In this document: positions 1-8,492 of the stretch, piece after piece | How the letters are laid out: every line of letters begins with the position of its first letter | Numbering within the stretch: the stretch's first letter is position 1 | Origin: DASXMT01 sp963781305 | Lineage (GTDB): Bacteria; Actinomycetota; Acidimicrobiia; Acidimicrobiales; RAAP-2 | NCBI GenBank assembly: GCA_963781305.1 | Contig: CAWAFL010000001.1 | Coordinates: forward strand, 496,001-560,000 | Length of the DNA: 64,000 bases | Direction of reading: 5' to 3' | The notes under the pieces: generated by a model | What the model saw: only the letters and a program-made list of their open reading frames with translations | The model's database searches: none | Told to the model about the DNA's origin: nothing | Position numbers and translations under genes: made by a program

Positions 1-191
1 CCGGGGAGAAGGGTGAGCGGGAATCCCCGACCGTCCAGGACGGCACGATCCTGTCCCCGGCTCGACCCCACGAACTCGATGCTGGCCCGGGGATGGCCCC
101 TGTCAACCAGGGCCTCGGCGATGGCCAGCGCCGGCTGGAGGTGGCCTGCGGTCCCACCGCCGGCCACCAGCGCGTACCGGCTGTCGGTCAC
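1..191 (-). CDS. murG: MurG, lipid II synthase (UDP-GlcNAc transferase), N-terminal part only
   Basis: This is the first 63 codons of MurG, the membrane-associated GT28 enzyme that adds GlcNAc from UDP-GlcNAc to lipid I to make lipid II. The gene runs off the left window edge. The N-terminus contains the glycine-rich lipid/diphosphate loop GGGTAGHLQPALAIAEAL near residues 10-27, which is diagnostic of MurG. The GTG start at 191 overlaps the ftsW stop codon (GTGA, 188-191), so translation is probably coupled. Its position after ftsW is the standard dcw order. Identification is firm; the rest of the protein cannot be assessed. Confidence 0.93.
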   Translation of the reverse strand, partial: MTDSRYALVAGGGTAGHLQPALAIAEALVDRGHPRASIEFVGSSRGQDRAVLDGRGFPLTLLP

Positions 192-1459
192 GCCGAGGTC
201 AGTCGACGGGCGCGCCCTCCGGCCGAGTGGGCGCGTTCCTGGGCGGCGATGTTCATCAGGATGCCTAGCGCGGCCAGGTTGATGACCAACGAGGACCCAC
301 CGAATGAGATGAACGGCAGCGGGATGCCGGTCACCGGCAGGACGCCGATCACGGCCCCAATGTTGATGACGGCCTGACTGGTGATCCACACCGTGATGGC
401 CACGGCCATGAGGCTGCCGAAACGGTCCGGGGCCAGGGCGGCCACCCGCAGGCCGTACCAGGCCAGGGCGAAGAACAGCCCGAGCACGACGACGGCGCCG
501 ACCAGGCCCAGCTCCTCGCCCAGGACCGAGAAGATGAAGTCGGTGTGGGCATTGGGCAGCAGCCCCCACTTCTGGCGGCCACCACCGAGGCCCAGCCCGG
601 TGAGGTGGCCGGAGCCGAGGCCGATGAGCGACTGCCAGACCTGGTAGCCGGATCCCGACTGGTGGGCGCCGGGGTTGATGAACGACAAGATGCGGTCACG
701 GCGGTAGGGGTCGGCCAGACCCACGATGGTGGCCACGACGGCGAATGCGCCGAGGACCTTCACGATGGGCTTCATGGGCACCCCGCCCATGAACATCACC
801 CCGAAGGCGATGCAGGCCATCACCAACGCCGTGCCCATGTCCGGCTGCTTCAAGATCAGGATCGACGAGATACCCAAGACGCCCAGGATAGGCACCACCA
901 CCCGCTTGGCCTCGTGTAACTGGCCCACGCGCCGGGTGAGCAGGTCGGCGGCGAAGACGGCCAGCGCCAGCTTCATCAGCTCCGAGGGCTGGATCCGGAA
1001 CTGGCCGAACCCGACCCAACGGCTCGATCCGCCGGAGGTCACGCCGATGCCAGGGACCAGCACCACGACCAGCAGCACCAGCGTCCCGATCAGGAGCGGG
1101 ACGCGGATCCTTCGCCACTTCCGGTAGTCCACCCGAGACAGAACGTAGAAGGCGACGATCCCGAGGCCCATCCACATGACCTGGCGAATCAGGATGCCCC
1201 AGGACGAGCCGTACAGGCTCATGGAGATGATCGGCGAGGCCGAACCGACCATGACCAGTCCGATGACACACAGCGCGGCCAGCAACGCCGTCAGGCACGT
1301 GGTCGTGGGGAGGCGGGAGGGTCGTGGGGTGGGGATGGCCCGCAGAGGGGTCGGTCGGTCGGACGACCCCTCGCGGGTGGTGGGGGCGCCCCGGGTCGCG
1401 GGCCGACCGGAGGTCGACGACCGGTGACGGGCGGCGGTGGAATTTCGGGGATCAGCCAT
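188..1459 (-). CDS. ftsW: FtsW, SEDS-family septal peptidoglycan glycosyltransferase
   Basis: The 423-residue protein is a polytopic SEDS-family membrane protein. FtsW polymerises lipid II at the division septum in partnership with the transpeptidase FtsI, which is encoded about 2.6 kb upstream in the same cluster. Visible landmarks are the loop NAHTDFIFSVLGEELG, whose Asp is the conserved SEDS catalytic residue, and the C-terminal motif FISFGGSS. I chose ATG 1459 because AGGAG lies about 9 nt upstream; an earlier in-frame start at 1507 would add 16 unconvincing residues. A basic, Ser/Thr/Arg-rich cytoplasmic tail of about 50 residues precedes the first membrane segment. murD, which usually sits between mraY and ftsW, is absent: only 141 bp separate the two genes. 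Confidence 0.95.
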   Translation of the reverse strand: MADPRNSTAARHRSSTSGRPATRGAPTTREGSSDRPTPLRAIPTPRPSRLPTTTCLTALLAALCVIGLVMVGSASPIISMSLYGSSWGILIRQVMWMGLGIVAFYVLSRVDYRKWRRIRVPLLIGTLVLLVVVLVPGIGVTSGGSSRWVGFGQFRIQPSELMKLALAVFAADLLTRRVGQLHEAKRVVVPILGVLGISSILILKQPDMGTALVMACIAFGVMFMGGVPMKPIVKVLGAFAVVATIVGLADPYRRDRILSFINPGAHQSGSGYQVWQSLIGLGSGHLTGLGLGGGRQKWGLLPNAHTDFIFSVLGEELGLVGAVVVLGLFFALAWYGLRVAALAPDRFGSLMAVAITVWITSQAVINIGAVIGVLPVTGIPLPFISFGGSSLVINLAALGILMNIAAQERAHSAGGRARRLTSA

Positions 1460-1600
1460 CAGCCTGCCGCTCCTGGTCACCATCACCCAGCCCGACGTCC
1501 ACGACACCAGCCTCTCCCATCCATCCTTCTCGGTGGTGGAGCCTCTGGCCGGAGGGAGCGCTGGGCTCGGCCAGTCGGCGCGCTCGTTCGGGGCCGCCCA

Positions 1601-2635
1601 TCACACCACCTTGGCCACGGAGAGGAAGTCGCCGTAGAAGATCCCGAGACCGAGGGCGGCGAACAGGCCGGCCAGGACCCAGAAGCGGACGATGACGGTG
1701 GTCTCCGGCCACCCCAGCAGCTCGAAGTGATGGTGGACCGGGGCCATGCGGAACACACGACGATGGAAGACCCGGAAGCTCACCACCTGGATGACCACGG
1801 ACAGGGTCTCGATGACGAAGAGCCCGCCGATGACGGCCAGGAGCAGCTGCAGGTTCATCAACAGGCACAAGGCGGCCAACCCGGACCCGAGGGCCAACGA
1901 GCCCGTGTCCCCCATGAAGATCTTGGCCGGAGCTGCGTTCCACCACAGGAAGCCCAAGCAGGCACCGGCCAGGGCCACGGCGGAGAGGGCCAGGTCGAGG
2001 GCATCGGCCACGTGGTAGATGGCGAAGTGCCGGTACTGCCAATAGCCGATGACGGCCAAGACGGCGAAGGAAAAGGTGGCCGACCCGGCGGCCAGGCCGT
2101 CGAGGCCGTCGGTGAGGTTCACGGCGTTGGCGGCGGCGGCGATGAGGAACGTGGCCCAGATCACCCAGACGGTCGTGCCCAACTGGATCCCGAACGAGTT
2201 GTAGCGGGTGAACGACAGCGTGGTCGATGCATGGGCCCAGTACACCGAGAGCAGGGAAAATAGCAGGCCAAGGCCTATCTGGGCTGCGAATTTCGCCCGC
2301 TTGTTCAAGCCCAGGCTGCGACGGTGGCGCACCTTGATCCAGTCGTCGGCCAACCCGATAAGGCTGGCCCCCACGACGGTCATCATGACCAGGAAGCCTG
2401 AACGGGAGAACCGCACTCCCGGGATGACGTGGGCCGTCAGGTACCCGGCCACCACCCCGACCACGATGGTCATGCCGCCCATGGTCGGCGTACCCGACTT
2501 GGCGATGTGGACCTGCGGTCCGTCTTCTCGAATGTGCTGACCGATGTTGTTCTTGAGCAGCCAGCGGATGAGGACCGGGGTGGTGAGGACCGCCACCCAC
2601 AGGGCCAACCCGCCCGAGGTCATGAGAGAGATCAT
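1601..2635 (-). CDS. mraY: MraY, phospho-MurNAc-pentapeptide translocase (lipid I synthase)
   Basis: MraY transfers phospho-MurNAc-pentapeptide from UDP to undecaprenyl phosphate to make lipid I at the inner face of the membrane. The 344-residue, multi-spanning protein has the family landmarks NAVNLTDGLDGLA, FMGDTGSLALGS and PVHHHFELLGW (the HHH catalytic/Mg2+ region), and its length is normal. The ATG start at 2635 overlaps the murE stop (ATGA, 2632-2635). A second in-frame ATG lies four codons later. Between murE and mraY there is no room for murF, which normally sits there. Confidence 0.96.
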   Translation of the reverse strand: MISLMTSGGLALWVAVLTTPVLIRWLLKNNIGQHIREDGPQVHIAKSGTPTMGGMTIVVGVVAGYLTAHVIPGVRFSRSGFLVMMTVVGASLIGLADDWIKVRHRRSLGLNKRAKFAAQIGLGLLFSLLSVYWAHASTTLSFTRYNSFGIQLGTTVWVIWATFLIAAAANAVNLTDGLDGLAAGSATFSFAVLAVIGYWQYRHFAIYHVADALDLALSAVALAGACLGFLWWNAAPAKIFMGDTGSLALGSGLAALCLLMNLQLLLAVIGGLFVIETLSVVIQVVSFRVFHRRVFRMAPVHHHFELLGWPETTVIVRFWVLAGLFAALGLGIFYGDFLSVAKVV

Positions 2636-4044
2636 CGTGACCCTCCCGACGCCGACAACCGGGCCAGCGCCACCCTGGCCTCGTCGCGATCATCGAAGGG
2701 CAGGATGCGATCGCCCACCGTCTGGGTCGTCTCGTGGCCCTTTCCGGCGATCAGCACCAGGTCACCGGGATGGGCCCGCTCGAGAGCAGCTCCGATGGCG
2801 ACACGGCGATCGGGCTCCACCACCAGCGTGGCACGCCCGTGCATGCCCGCCCGGACGTCGTCGATGATGGCCAGCGGGTCCTCGTCGCGAGGATTGTCCG
2901 AGGTGAGGATGGCTACGTCGGCCAGGCGGTCAGCCACCTCGCCCATCAAAGGGCGCTTGGCCCGGTCCCGGTTCCCACCGCAGCCGAAAACGCAGATGAT
3001 CCGGCCCGACGTCAGCGGCCGAGCCGACGACAACACCACTTCGAGCCCGGCCGGCGTGTGGGCGAAGTCGACCACCACCGAGAACGGCATCTCGTGGTCG
3101 ATGACCTCCATCCGGCCGGGCACCGCGGACGACCGGGCCAGACCGGCCACGATGGCGTCGTCCTCCACCTCGAGGGCCGAGGCAACCGAGGCGGCCATCA
3201 GGGCATTGTCCACGTTGAACAGGCCGCCCAGGGCCACCGCCACCGCCCGGCCCCTCCACCGGAAGGCGACGGTGCCCACCGAGGCACTGATATCGGATGC
3301 GTCCGACCGACGGACGGGGACCATCGGGATACTGGCTGCTCGCCAGAGGCGGTCACCCCATGGATCGTCGACGTTGACCACCCCGAGCCGGGCTCGCTGC
3401 GGCTCGAACAGGCTGGCCTTGGCGGCGAAGTAGTCGTCCATGGTGGCGTGGTGATCGAGATGGTCATGGCTGAGGTTTGTGAATGCGGCGACGTCGAACA
3501 CGATGCCGTCGACTCGCTGTTGCGCCAATGCGTGCGACGACACCTCCATGGCCACGGCGCGGCGGCCCTGATCACGCAGATCGGCCAGTAGTCCCTGGAG
3601 AACCGGGGACTCGGGGGTGGTCCGCTCCCCGGTCAGGGTGCCGATCACGCCCGTCGGTCGCCCGGCGACGTCGAGGATGGACCGTACCAGCTGTGTGACA
3701 GTCGTCTTGCCGTTGGTGCCGGTTACCCCGACCATCTGCAGGTCACGGGCGGGATAGTGGTGTAGGGCGGACGCCGCTTCGGCCATGGCCGAACGCATCC
3801 GGCCGGGAGCCACCCGAGCCTGGACGACGTCGACGTCCACAAATCGCTCGCAGAGCAGGGCTGATGCCCCGCTGGCCACAGCCGCAGCGGCGTAGTCGTG
3901 CCCATCGGCGGTGGCGCCAGGAACACAGCAGAAGAGCGACCCGGGATGGACCGACCGGCTGTCGAAGTCGACGGCGCTGATCTCGACGCCGGTGGCATCG
4001 CCACGGATCTCGGCGATGTCGACCTGGCGAAGCAGTTGGGTCAT
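2632..4044 (-). CDS. murE: MurE, UDP-MurNAc-L-Ala-D-Glu: meso-diaminopimelate ligase
   Basis: This cytoplasmic ATP-dependent Mur ligase adds the third residue of the peptidoglycan stem peptide. The Walker-type loop GVTGTNGKTTVTQL lies near residue 110, followed by the substrate region EVSSHAL and FTNLSHDHLDHH. The motif DNPRDEDP near residue 395 is the signature of meso-DAP-specific rather than lysine-specific MurE, which fits the complete DAP pathway encoded downstream in this window. Length (470 aa) is typical. I prefer ATG 4044; a GTG two codons earlier (4050) is possible. A 31-bp gap separates it from ftsI and it is translationally coupled to mraY. Confidence 0.96.
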   Translation of the reverse strand: MTQLLRQVDIAEIRGDATGVEISAVDFDSRSVHPGSLFCCVPGATADGHDYAAAAVASGASALLCERFVDVDVVQARVAPGRMRSAMAEAASALHHYPARDLQMVGVTGTNGKTTVTQLVRSILDVAGRPTGVIGTLTGERTTPESPVLQGLLADLRDQGRRAVAMEVSSHALAQQRVDGIVFDVAAFTNLSHDHLDHHATMDDYFAAKASLFEPQRARLGVVNVDDPWGDRLWRAASIPMVPVRRSDASDISASVGTVAFRWRGRAVAVALGGLFNVDNALMAASVASALEVEDDAIVAGLARSSAVPGRMEVIDHEMPFSVVVDFAHTPAGLEVVLSSARPLTSGRIICVFGCGGNRDRAKRPLMGEVADRLADVAILTSDNPRDEDPLAIIDDVRAGMHGRATLVVEPDRRVAIGAALERAHPGDLVLIAGKGHETTQTVGDRILPFDDRDEARVALARLSASGGSR

Positions 4045-4075
4045 GTGCACGGGTCGGCGGTGCGGGCCGGCGTCA

Positions 4076-5929
4076 CTACGGACCTTCCGTGGTCACGCCC
4101 GGCTGCACCACGATGCTACCGGTGCCCCCGACGGCACCCGTAGACGTGCCCGGGGTCGCCGCCGTCGTCGTCGGGATCCCATAGTGCTGCAGTGCATACT
4201 GGACGATGGTGGAGAACACGGGTGCGGCCACCGATCCGCCATAGATGGGTGTCGGGTTGTTGAGGACCACGATGGCCGAAAGGACCGGGTTCTCGGCCGG
4301 GGCGAACCCGGCGAAGGAACCGACGAACGCCCCGGCAATATACCCACCGTGGGTGGAATCGGGTATCTGCGCCGTGCCCGTCTTTCCTGCCACCGTGTAG
4401 CCGTCGATGGCCGCCTCCACGCCGGTGCCCGTGGTGACCACCGATTCGAGCATCTTCACCAGGTCGGCGTTGGTGGTGGGATCAATGACCCGGTGCGTGG
4501 CCGACGCTGGCTCAGCGTGCACGGAACCGCTGGGCGCCACCGTGGCCCGGACCAGGCGTGGGGCGACGAACACGCCTCCGTTGGCCACGGCGTTGTAGGC
4601 GTCGAGAACCTGCTGGACGGTCACGGCATCGGCCTGACCGATGGGCGTCGAGCCGATCGAGCTGCCCGTCCATTGCGAGGCGTTGGGAACGAGCCCCTCG
4701 GACTCGCCGGGGAAATCGAGGCCGGTGGGCTTTCCGAAGCCGAGGTTGCTGATCTGATTGAGCAGTCGGTTCTCGCCCAGCTGCTCGGCGATCTCGATCG
4801 TCCCGATGTTCGACGACTGGGCGATGATGTCGGTGGCCGAAAGGCTCTCGGTCCCGTGGTCTTCGGCGTCATGGAACGTGTACGTCCCCAGGGGAAGTGC
4901 GTCGGGCACGGTGAAGTCCTGGTTCGGGCTGATCACGCCACTGGCCAATGCGGCCGAGAACGTGACCAACTTGAAGACCGAGCCCGGCTCGTAGACCTGG
5001 GTCAGGGCGGCGTTCGATGCCGCCTCACTGACACCGGCGGGCAGGGTGCTGGCCGAGCCGCCAACCGTTGCCGCGCCGGTGGTGGCCGAGCCGGTGGTAT
5101 CGGCAACGTTCTGGGCGGTGGCCGCGCCGGATGCGGGCGCCGGCGTCGCTTGGAGATTGGCCATGGCCAGTATGTCGCCCGTCTTCACGTCCATGACCAC
5201 GGCCGAGCCGCTGGTGGCGTGCGAGGCCACGATCTCGGCGCCCAGAGCCTGTTCGGCCACGTACTGGACGGACTCGTCCAGGGTCAGCTCCAACCCCGTC
5301 CCCGGGTGGGCCGCCTTGCCGGTGGAGGCTCCTGGCAACGAGACCCCGTCGGGGGCGGTCAGGAGGTCCTTGCTTCCGGCGGTGCCCGCCAACAGGCTTT
5401 GGTACTGGTACTCCAGGCCCGACCCGCCCTTGCCGTTGGCCTGGACGGTGCCGATCACGGGCTCGCCCGTCTGCCCATCGGGCTCCACCCGCTGTGACTC
5501 GTCGATGAGGTCGATCCCGTCCAGGTTGAGCGCCGTCACCTTGGCCGCGGTTGCGCTGTCAATGCGGTGGGCCAGGTACACGAACCCCGAGTGCTCGGAG
5601 AGCTCTGGTACCAGCTGGGCCACCGGGATGCCGAGCACGGGGGAAAGGGCGGCGGCGGCCCGAGCCGGCTTCTTGATCAGGAACGGGTCTGCCACCACCG
5701 TCTTCTTTGCCACCGAGAGGGCCAGTACCTCCCCGTTGCGGTCGTAGATGCCCCCGCGGAGCGCGGGCACGGTCACGATCTGGCTCAGCTCCGACCGGGA
5801 CAACGCCGCATAGTGCGTGTGCGAGAGCTCCTGAACGGCGATCAGCCGAACCACGAGGGCCACGAAGATGACGAGCAGGACCACACGCATGGCCCGGGTA
5901 CGTCGCCCGAGAAGAAGACCCGGGCTCAC
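4076..5929 (-). CDS. ftsI: FtsI / PBP3-type septal transpeptidase with an Ala/Gly/Thr-rich insert
   Basis: The 617-residue class B penicillin-binding protein has an N-terminal membrane anchor (about residues 14-33), a dimerisation module starting near LRGGIYDRNGEVLA, and a transpeptidase domain. Catalytic motifs are S317-V-F-K320, S372-S-N374 and K516-T-G518. FtsI crosslinks septal peptidoglycan together with FtsW. Residues about 261-308, just before the active-site serine, are an unusual low-complexity stretch of Ala, Gly, Thr and Ser that is not typical of FtsI. The tail after residue 580 is also Thr/Gly-rich. The GTG start at 5929 shares one nucleotide with the ftsL TAG stop. Confidence 0.95.
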   Translation of the reverse strand: MSPGLLLGRRTRAMRVVLLVIFVALVVRLIAVQELSHTHYAALSRSELSQIVTVPALRGGIYDRNGEVLALSVAKKTVVADPFLIKKPARAAAALSPVLGIPVAQLVPELSEHSGFVYLAHRIDSATAAKVTALNLDGIDLIDESQRVEPDGQTGEPVIGTVQANGKGGSGLEYQYQSLLAGTAGSKDLLTAPDGVSLPGASTGKAAHPGTGLELTLDESVQYVAEQALGAEIVASHATSGSAVVMDVKTGDILAMANLQATPAPASGAATAQNVADTTGSATTGAATVGGSASTLPAGVSEAASNAALTQVYEPGSVFKLVTFSAALASGVISPNQDFTVPDALPLGTYTFHDAEDHGTESLSATDIIAQSSNIGTIEIAEQLGENRLLNQISNLGFGKPTGLDFPGESEGLVPNASQWTGSSIGSTPIGQADAVTVQQVLDAYNAVANGGVFVAPRLVRATVAPSGSVHAEPASATHRVIDPTTNADLVKMLESVVTTGTGVEAAIDGYTVAGKTGTAQIPDSTHGGYIAGAFVGSFAGFAPAENPVLSAIVVLNNPTPIYGGSVAAPVFSTIVQYALQHYGIPTTTAATPGTSTGAVGGTGSIVVQPGVTTEGP

Positions 5930-6441
5930 TAATTCGACGGAGCGTTCGAGGTACTCGATGCGGCTGCGGCGGGTGGTGTCGTGGCCGGTGCAGGAATGGG
6001 GGCGGTCTGGGGAGCGGGCAACGGGGTGGACAGCGGCACCTCGGGAAGATCGGTGATCTGACCGGGCGGGACCATGCCCAGCTGTCCCTCGGCCGTGTTC
6101 ACCACCGCCTGCGGAGCCTGTTGCACGGATACTTCGATCTGCAGCTCACGATGGGTGTTGGTCAGGCTGGTCACCTGTTGCTGGGCCGCCGACAGGCTGA
6201 CTTGGTCCTGGGCTATGACGTCATCGGCGACGACCACGGCCATGAGGCTCCCGATCACCAACAAGGCCGAGAGCATCACCAGCATCCGGTTGCCGCGGCG
6301 GCGCTTCGACCGGGTGGCCGGGCTCAGTATGTGAAGCGGTGGCCGCCGGCGGACCGAGCGAGGGTCGGGTGCGGCGCTGCCCTGACGCGAGTCCGGGACG
6401 GAAGCGCGGCGAGCGGCGGCCGGAGAGGAGGCGGGGGCCAT
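5929..6441 (-). CDS. ftsL: FtsL-like single-pass division protein
   Basis: The 170-residue protein has a basic N-terminal cytoplasmic region, one membrane segment near residues 53-75 and a short predicted coiled coil (AAQQQVTSLTNTHRELQIEV), followed by a long Pro/Ala/Thr-rich extracytoplasmic tail. That topology and its place between rsmH and ftsI identify the FtsL position of the dcw cluster, although FtsL sequences diverge too fast for motif proof. FtsL bridges FtsQ/FtsB and activates FtsWI. The ATG start at 6441 overlaps the rsmH stop by one base. Confidence 0.8.
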   Translation of the reverse strand: MAPASSPAAARRASVPDSRQGSAAPDPRSVRRRPPLHILSPATRSKRRRGNRMLVMLSALLVIGSLMAVVVADDVIAQDQVSLSAAQQQVTSLTNTHRELQIEVSVQQAPQAVVNTAEGQLGMVPPGQITDLPEVPLSTPLPAPQTAPIPAPATTPPAAAASSTSNAPSN

Positions 6442-7457
6442 CAGGCCACCTCACCGTGGCTGCCGCGCCGGGACGTTTGCGTGTCCGGTCGCTCCGACCC
6501 GGCGTGATCGATCCGCTCGATGACCCGGAGACGGGCCGCCTCTGAGCGGCGATTCCGCTCCACCTCGGCCGGCGAGGGACGGCGGGATCCCCGGTGGACC
6601 AGGCGGTAGTCCACCACGGCGCCGCACACGCAGGGCAGGCCGGGAGGGCAGGTGCACCCGCCCGTGGCCGCCTCGTGAAATGCCGCCTTGACCAGTCGAT
6701 CTTCCCCGGAATGGTAGGAGATGACGACACAGCGTCCGCCTGGCTTCAACAGACGAAGCGCATCGATCAGTGCCCGATCGAGCTGGTCGAGCTCCTCGTT
6801 CACCGCGATCCGGATGGCCTGGAACACCCGGCGGGCGGGATGGCCTCCGGTGCGTCGGGTGGCGGCGGGAATGGCCGCACGGACGACGTCTGCCAGCTGA
6901 CCGGTTGTCTCGATCGGCCGGGCGGCAATGATCGCCCGGGCGATCCGTCGGGCAAAGCGGCCTTCGCCGTTGTCGGTGAACAGGTCGACAAGCACGTTTT
7001 CGGGGCTCTCGTTGACGATATCGGCTGCGGTGCGCCCGGAGGACGGATCCATCCGCATGTCGAGCGGGGCGTCCCGCCGGTAGGAAAAGCCGCGATCGGT
7101 CGTATCGAGCTGCGGGGAGCTCACCCCCAGATCGAAGAGCACTCCCGACACTTTGGCCCTGGGATCCCCGGCCACGGCGCCCAGATGTTCGAAGACGATG
7201 GGGCCGACACCGTCGAAGCGGGACCGGCGAACGGTGGCCCGGCTCCCGTAGGCGGCCAGCCTGACCGTGGCCGACTCGACGGCACGGGGGTCCCGGTCGA
7301 TACCGAGCAGCTCCATCTCGGGGTAGGCGTCGAGGAGGGCGACCGCGTGGCCGGCACCCCCCAACGTGGCGTCGACGACGAGCCCCGGCGGCACCGGGGC
7401 GAAGAGGTCGACGACCTCGTTGGCCATCACTGGCTCGTGAGCGAACGCCTGGGTCAT
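6441..7457 (-). CDS. rsmH: RsmH (MraW), 16S rRNA m4C1402 methyltransferase
   Basis: RsmH N4-methylates C1402 in the decoding centre of 16S rRNA using SAM. The sequence shows the family start HEPVMANEVVDLF, the SAM loop DATLGGAGHA, GVLFDLGVSSPQLD, the helical insert with FQAIRIAVNEEL, and the motif ISYHSGEDRLVK. From ATG 7457 the product is 338 residues, a normal length. An ATG at 7476 would add six residues. The same reading frame stays open for more than 100 further codons towards mraZ (see the separate entry), so an N-terminal extension cannot be excluded. A Cys pair (CTCPPGLPCVCG) near the C-terminus matches the family. Confidence 0.93.
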   Translation of the reverse strand: MTQAFAHEPVMANEVVDLFAPVPPGLVVDATLGGAGHAVALLDAYPEMELLGIDRDPRAVESATVRLAAYGSRATVRRSRFDGVGPIVFEHLGAVAGDPRAKVSGVLFDLGVSSPQLDTTDRGFSYRRDAPLDMRMDPSSGRTAADIVNESPENVLVDLFTDNGEGRFARRIARAIIAARPIETTGQLADVVRAAIPAATRRTGGHPARRVFQAIRIAVNEELDQLDRALIDALRLLKPGGRCVVISYHSGEDRLVKAAFHEAATGGCTCPPGLPCVCGAVVDYRLVHRGSRRPSPAEVERNRRSEAARLRVIERIDHAGSERPDTQTSRRGSHGEVA

Positions 7458-7807
7458 CCGCAGCCCCCCGACCGGCATAACGCCTGCGGGTGAGATTCCC
7501 GTGCGACCGTCTTGGAAGCTGGCGGAGGAGGAGTCTTCCAGCGGTGCGGTCGAGGGGCTGCGCATGGGCCAGACGCGCGCGATATGCACGTCTTGTCGGG
7601 CCACCACTTGCTGTGCTGCTTCATACGGAGTCAGCTGCTTTTCGGCGTCGGTGGCGATGTGGACGGTATGGGTGCTGTGCAGGACCTGTAGGTCCTTGGT
7701 CGGTAGGTCTGTGGTCGGTAGGTCTGTGTTCTTCTGCTCGGTGTGCTCGTCATCGGTACTGGTCCTCTGGTCGAGGTCGCCCTCGGTTGGAAGGATCACG
7801 ACGGTGC
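7458..7807 (-). other. mraZ-rsmH spacer, open in the rsmH frame, no confident gene
   Basis: This 350-bp stretch lies between the mraZ stop and the rsmH start. It reads open in the rsmH frame, giving a hydrophilic Thr/Asp-rich sequence (for example TDLPTTDLPTKDL), with somewhat weaker third-position GC bias than its neighbours. It contains a 15-bp tandem duplication and the palindrome AGGACCTGTAGGTCCT at 7681-7696. It could be a long untranslated leader or an N-terminal extension of RsmH. No family is recognisable. Confidence 0.4.
7698..7727. repeat. Two perfect 15-bp tandem repeats
   Basis: The unit GGTCGGTAGGTCTGT occurs twice in direct tandem (7698-7712 and 7713-7727). On the minus strand it reads as a five-codon repeat (T-D-L-P-T) in the rsmH frame. 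Confidence 0.9.
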
Positions 7808-8227
7808 TCAATCGTCGACTCCCTCGGTGAGCCGCGCCTCGTCGGGCTGGACCTTCTGTTCCCACAGAGCCGGGTTCCACAGCTCCACCCGATCGATGGC
7901 GCCGTGGACCAACACGTCTCCCTCGAGTCCGGCGAACTGCCGGAGATGCAACGGGATCGCCATCCGACCCTGTCGATCCACTTCCACTTCGTGCGAGGTC
8001 GAGGCCCACAATCGAGCCAGGTTCCGGTCGCTCCGCCCGGTCGTCGACCGTTCCAGCATCGCGGACATCTGCAATTCGAACTCGTCGGGTGTCCACAGCG
8101 ACAGACAGCCGTCCTGGAATTGCGTCAGGTAGCCGCCGCGCTCGAACGAGCCGCGGAACTTCGCGGGGAGGATGACCCTTCCCTTCTCGTCGAGCGAGTG
8201 CTCGTACCTGCCGAAGAACCGTGCCAC
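7808..8227 (-). CDS. mraZ: MraZ, SpoVT/AbrB-fold transcriptional regulator of the dcw cluster
   Basis: The 139-residue protein has two AbrB-like half domains: DEKGRVILPAKFR near residue 13 and VDRQGRMAIPLHLRQF about 60 residues later. MraZ forms a ring-shaped oligomer that binds repeated TGGG-like boxes in its own promoter and controls the division and cell-wall operon. I chose GTG 8227 because the product then begins VARFFGRYEHSLDEKGR, as in the family, with GGGAG about 10 nt upstream. The reading frame continues upstream without a family match. It is the first gene of the dcw transcription unit. Confidence 0.94.
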   Translation of the reverse strand: MARFFGRYEHSLDEKGRVILPAKFRGSFERGGYLTQFQDGCLSLWTPDEFELQMSAMLERSTTGRSDRNLARLWASTSHEVEVDRQGRMAIPLHLRQFAGLEGDVLVHGAIDRVELWNPALWEQKVQPDEARLTEGVDD

Positions 8228-8284
8228 TGGTGATTGCTCCCACAATGCTCCTCGCAGTGCTCGAGACCTCGGTTCCGAGGTCCT

Positions 8285-8309
8285 CCCCTTCACACCACTT
8301 TGCGCCACT
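8285..8309 (-). promoter_or_regulatory. Putative MraZ boxes, three 5-mers at 10-bp spacing
   Basis: On the minus strand, AGTGG (8309-8305), AGTGG (8299-8295) and AGGGG (8289-8285) are separated by exactly 5 nt. MraZ is known to bind direct TGGG-like repeats with this geometry upstream of its own gene. A further ATGGG lies at 8320-8316 and AGTGG at 8340-8336. The first box overlaps the -10 hexamer, which suggests autorepression. Confidence 0.65.
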
Positions 8310-8335
8310 CTACGCCCCATGCCCTCACCCGTCAA
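8307..8335 (-). promoter_or_regulatory. Sigma70-type promoter of the mraZ/dcw operon
   Basis: TTGACG (8335-8330) and TAGAGT (8312-8307) are separated by 17 bp on the minus strand. This is a near-consensus vegetative promoter about 80 bp upstream of the mraZ start codon. Confidence 0.7.
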
Positions 8336-8492
8336 CCACTTTGGGTTACACGCGACCCACCTCAAACGCGCAGGAACCACTCGACACCAGGGGTTCGACG
8401 GAGGCCGGCTCAGACCGCGACCAAGGAGGGGGACGACAAAAAATTGGCGAACGACGAAGAGCGTCCGGTGAGGACCATGCCGCGGAGGACCC

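Noticed and set aside
1424..2263. Plus-strand frame across mraY
   Set aside because: It has the composition of an antisense shadow (Gly/Gln/His/Glu-rich) and no motif; mraY on the other strand is unambiguous.
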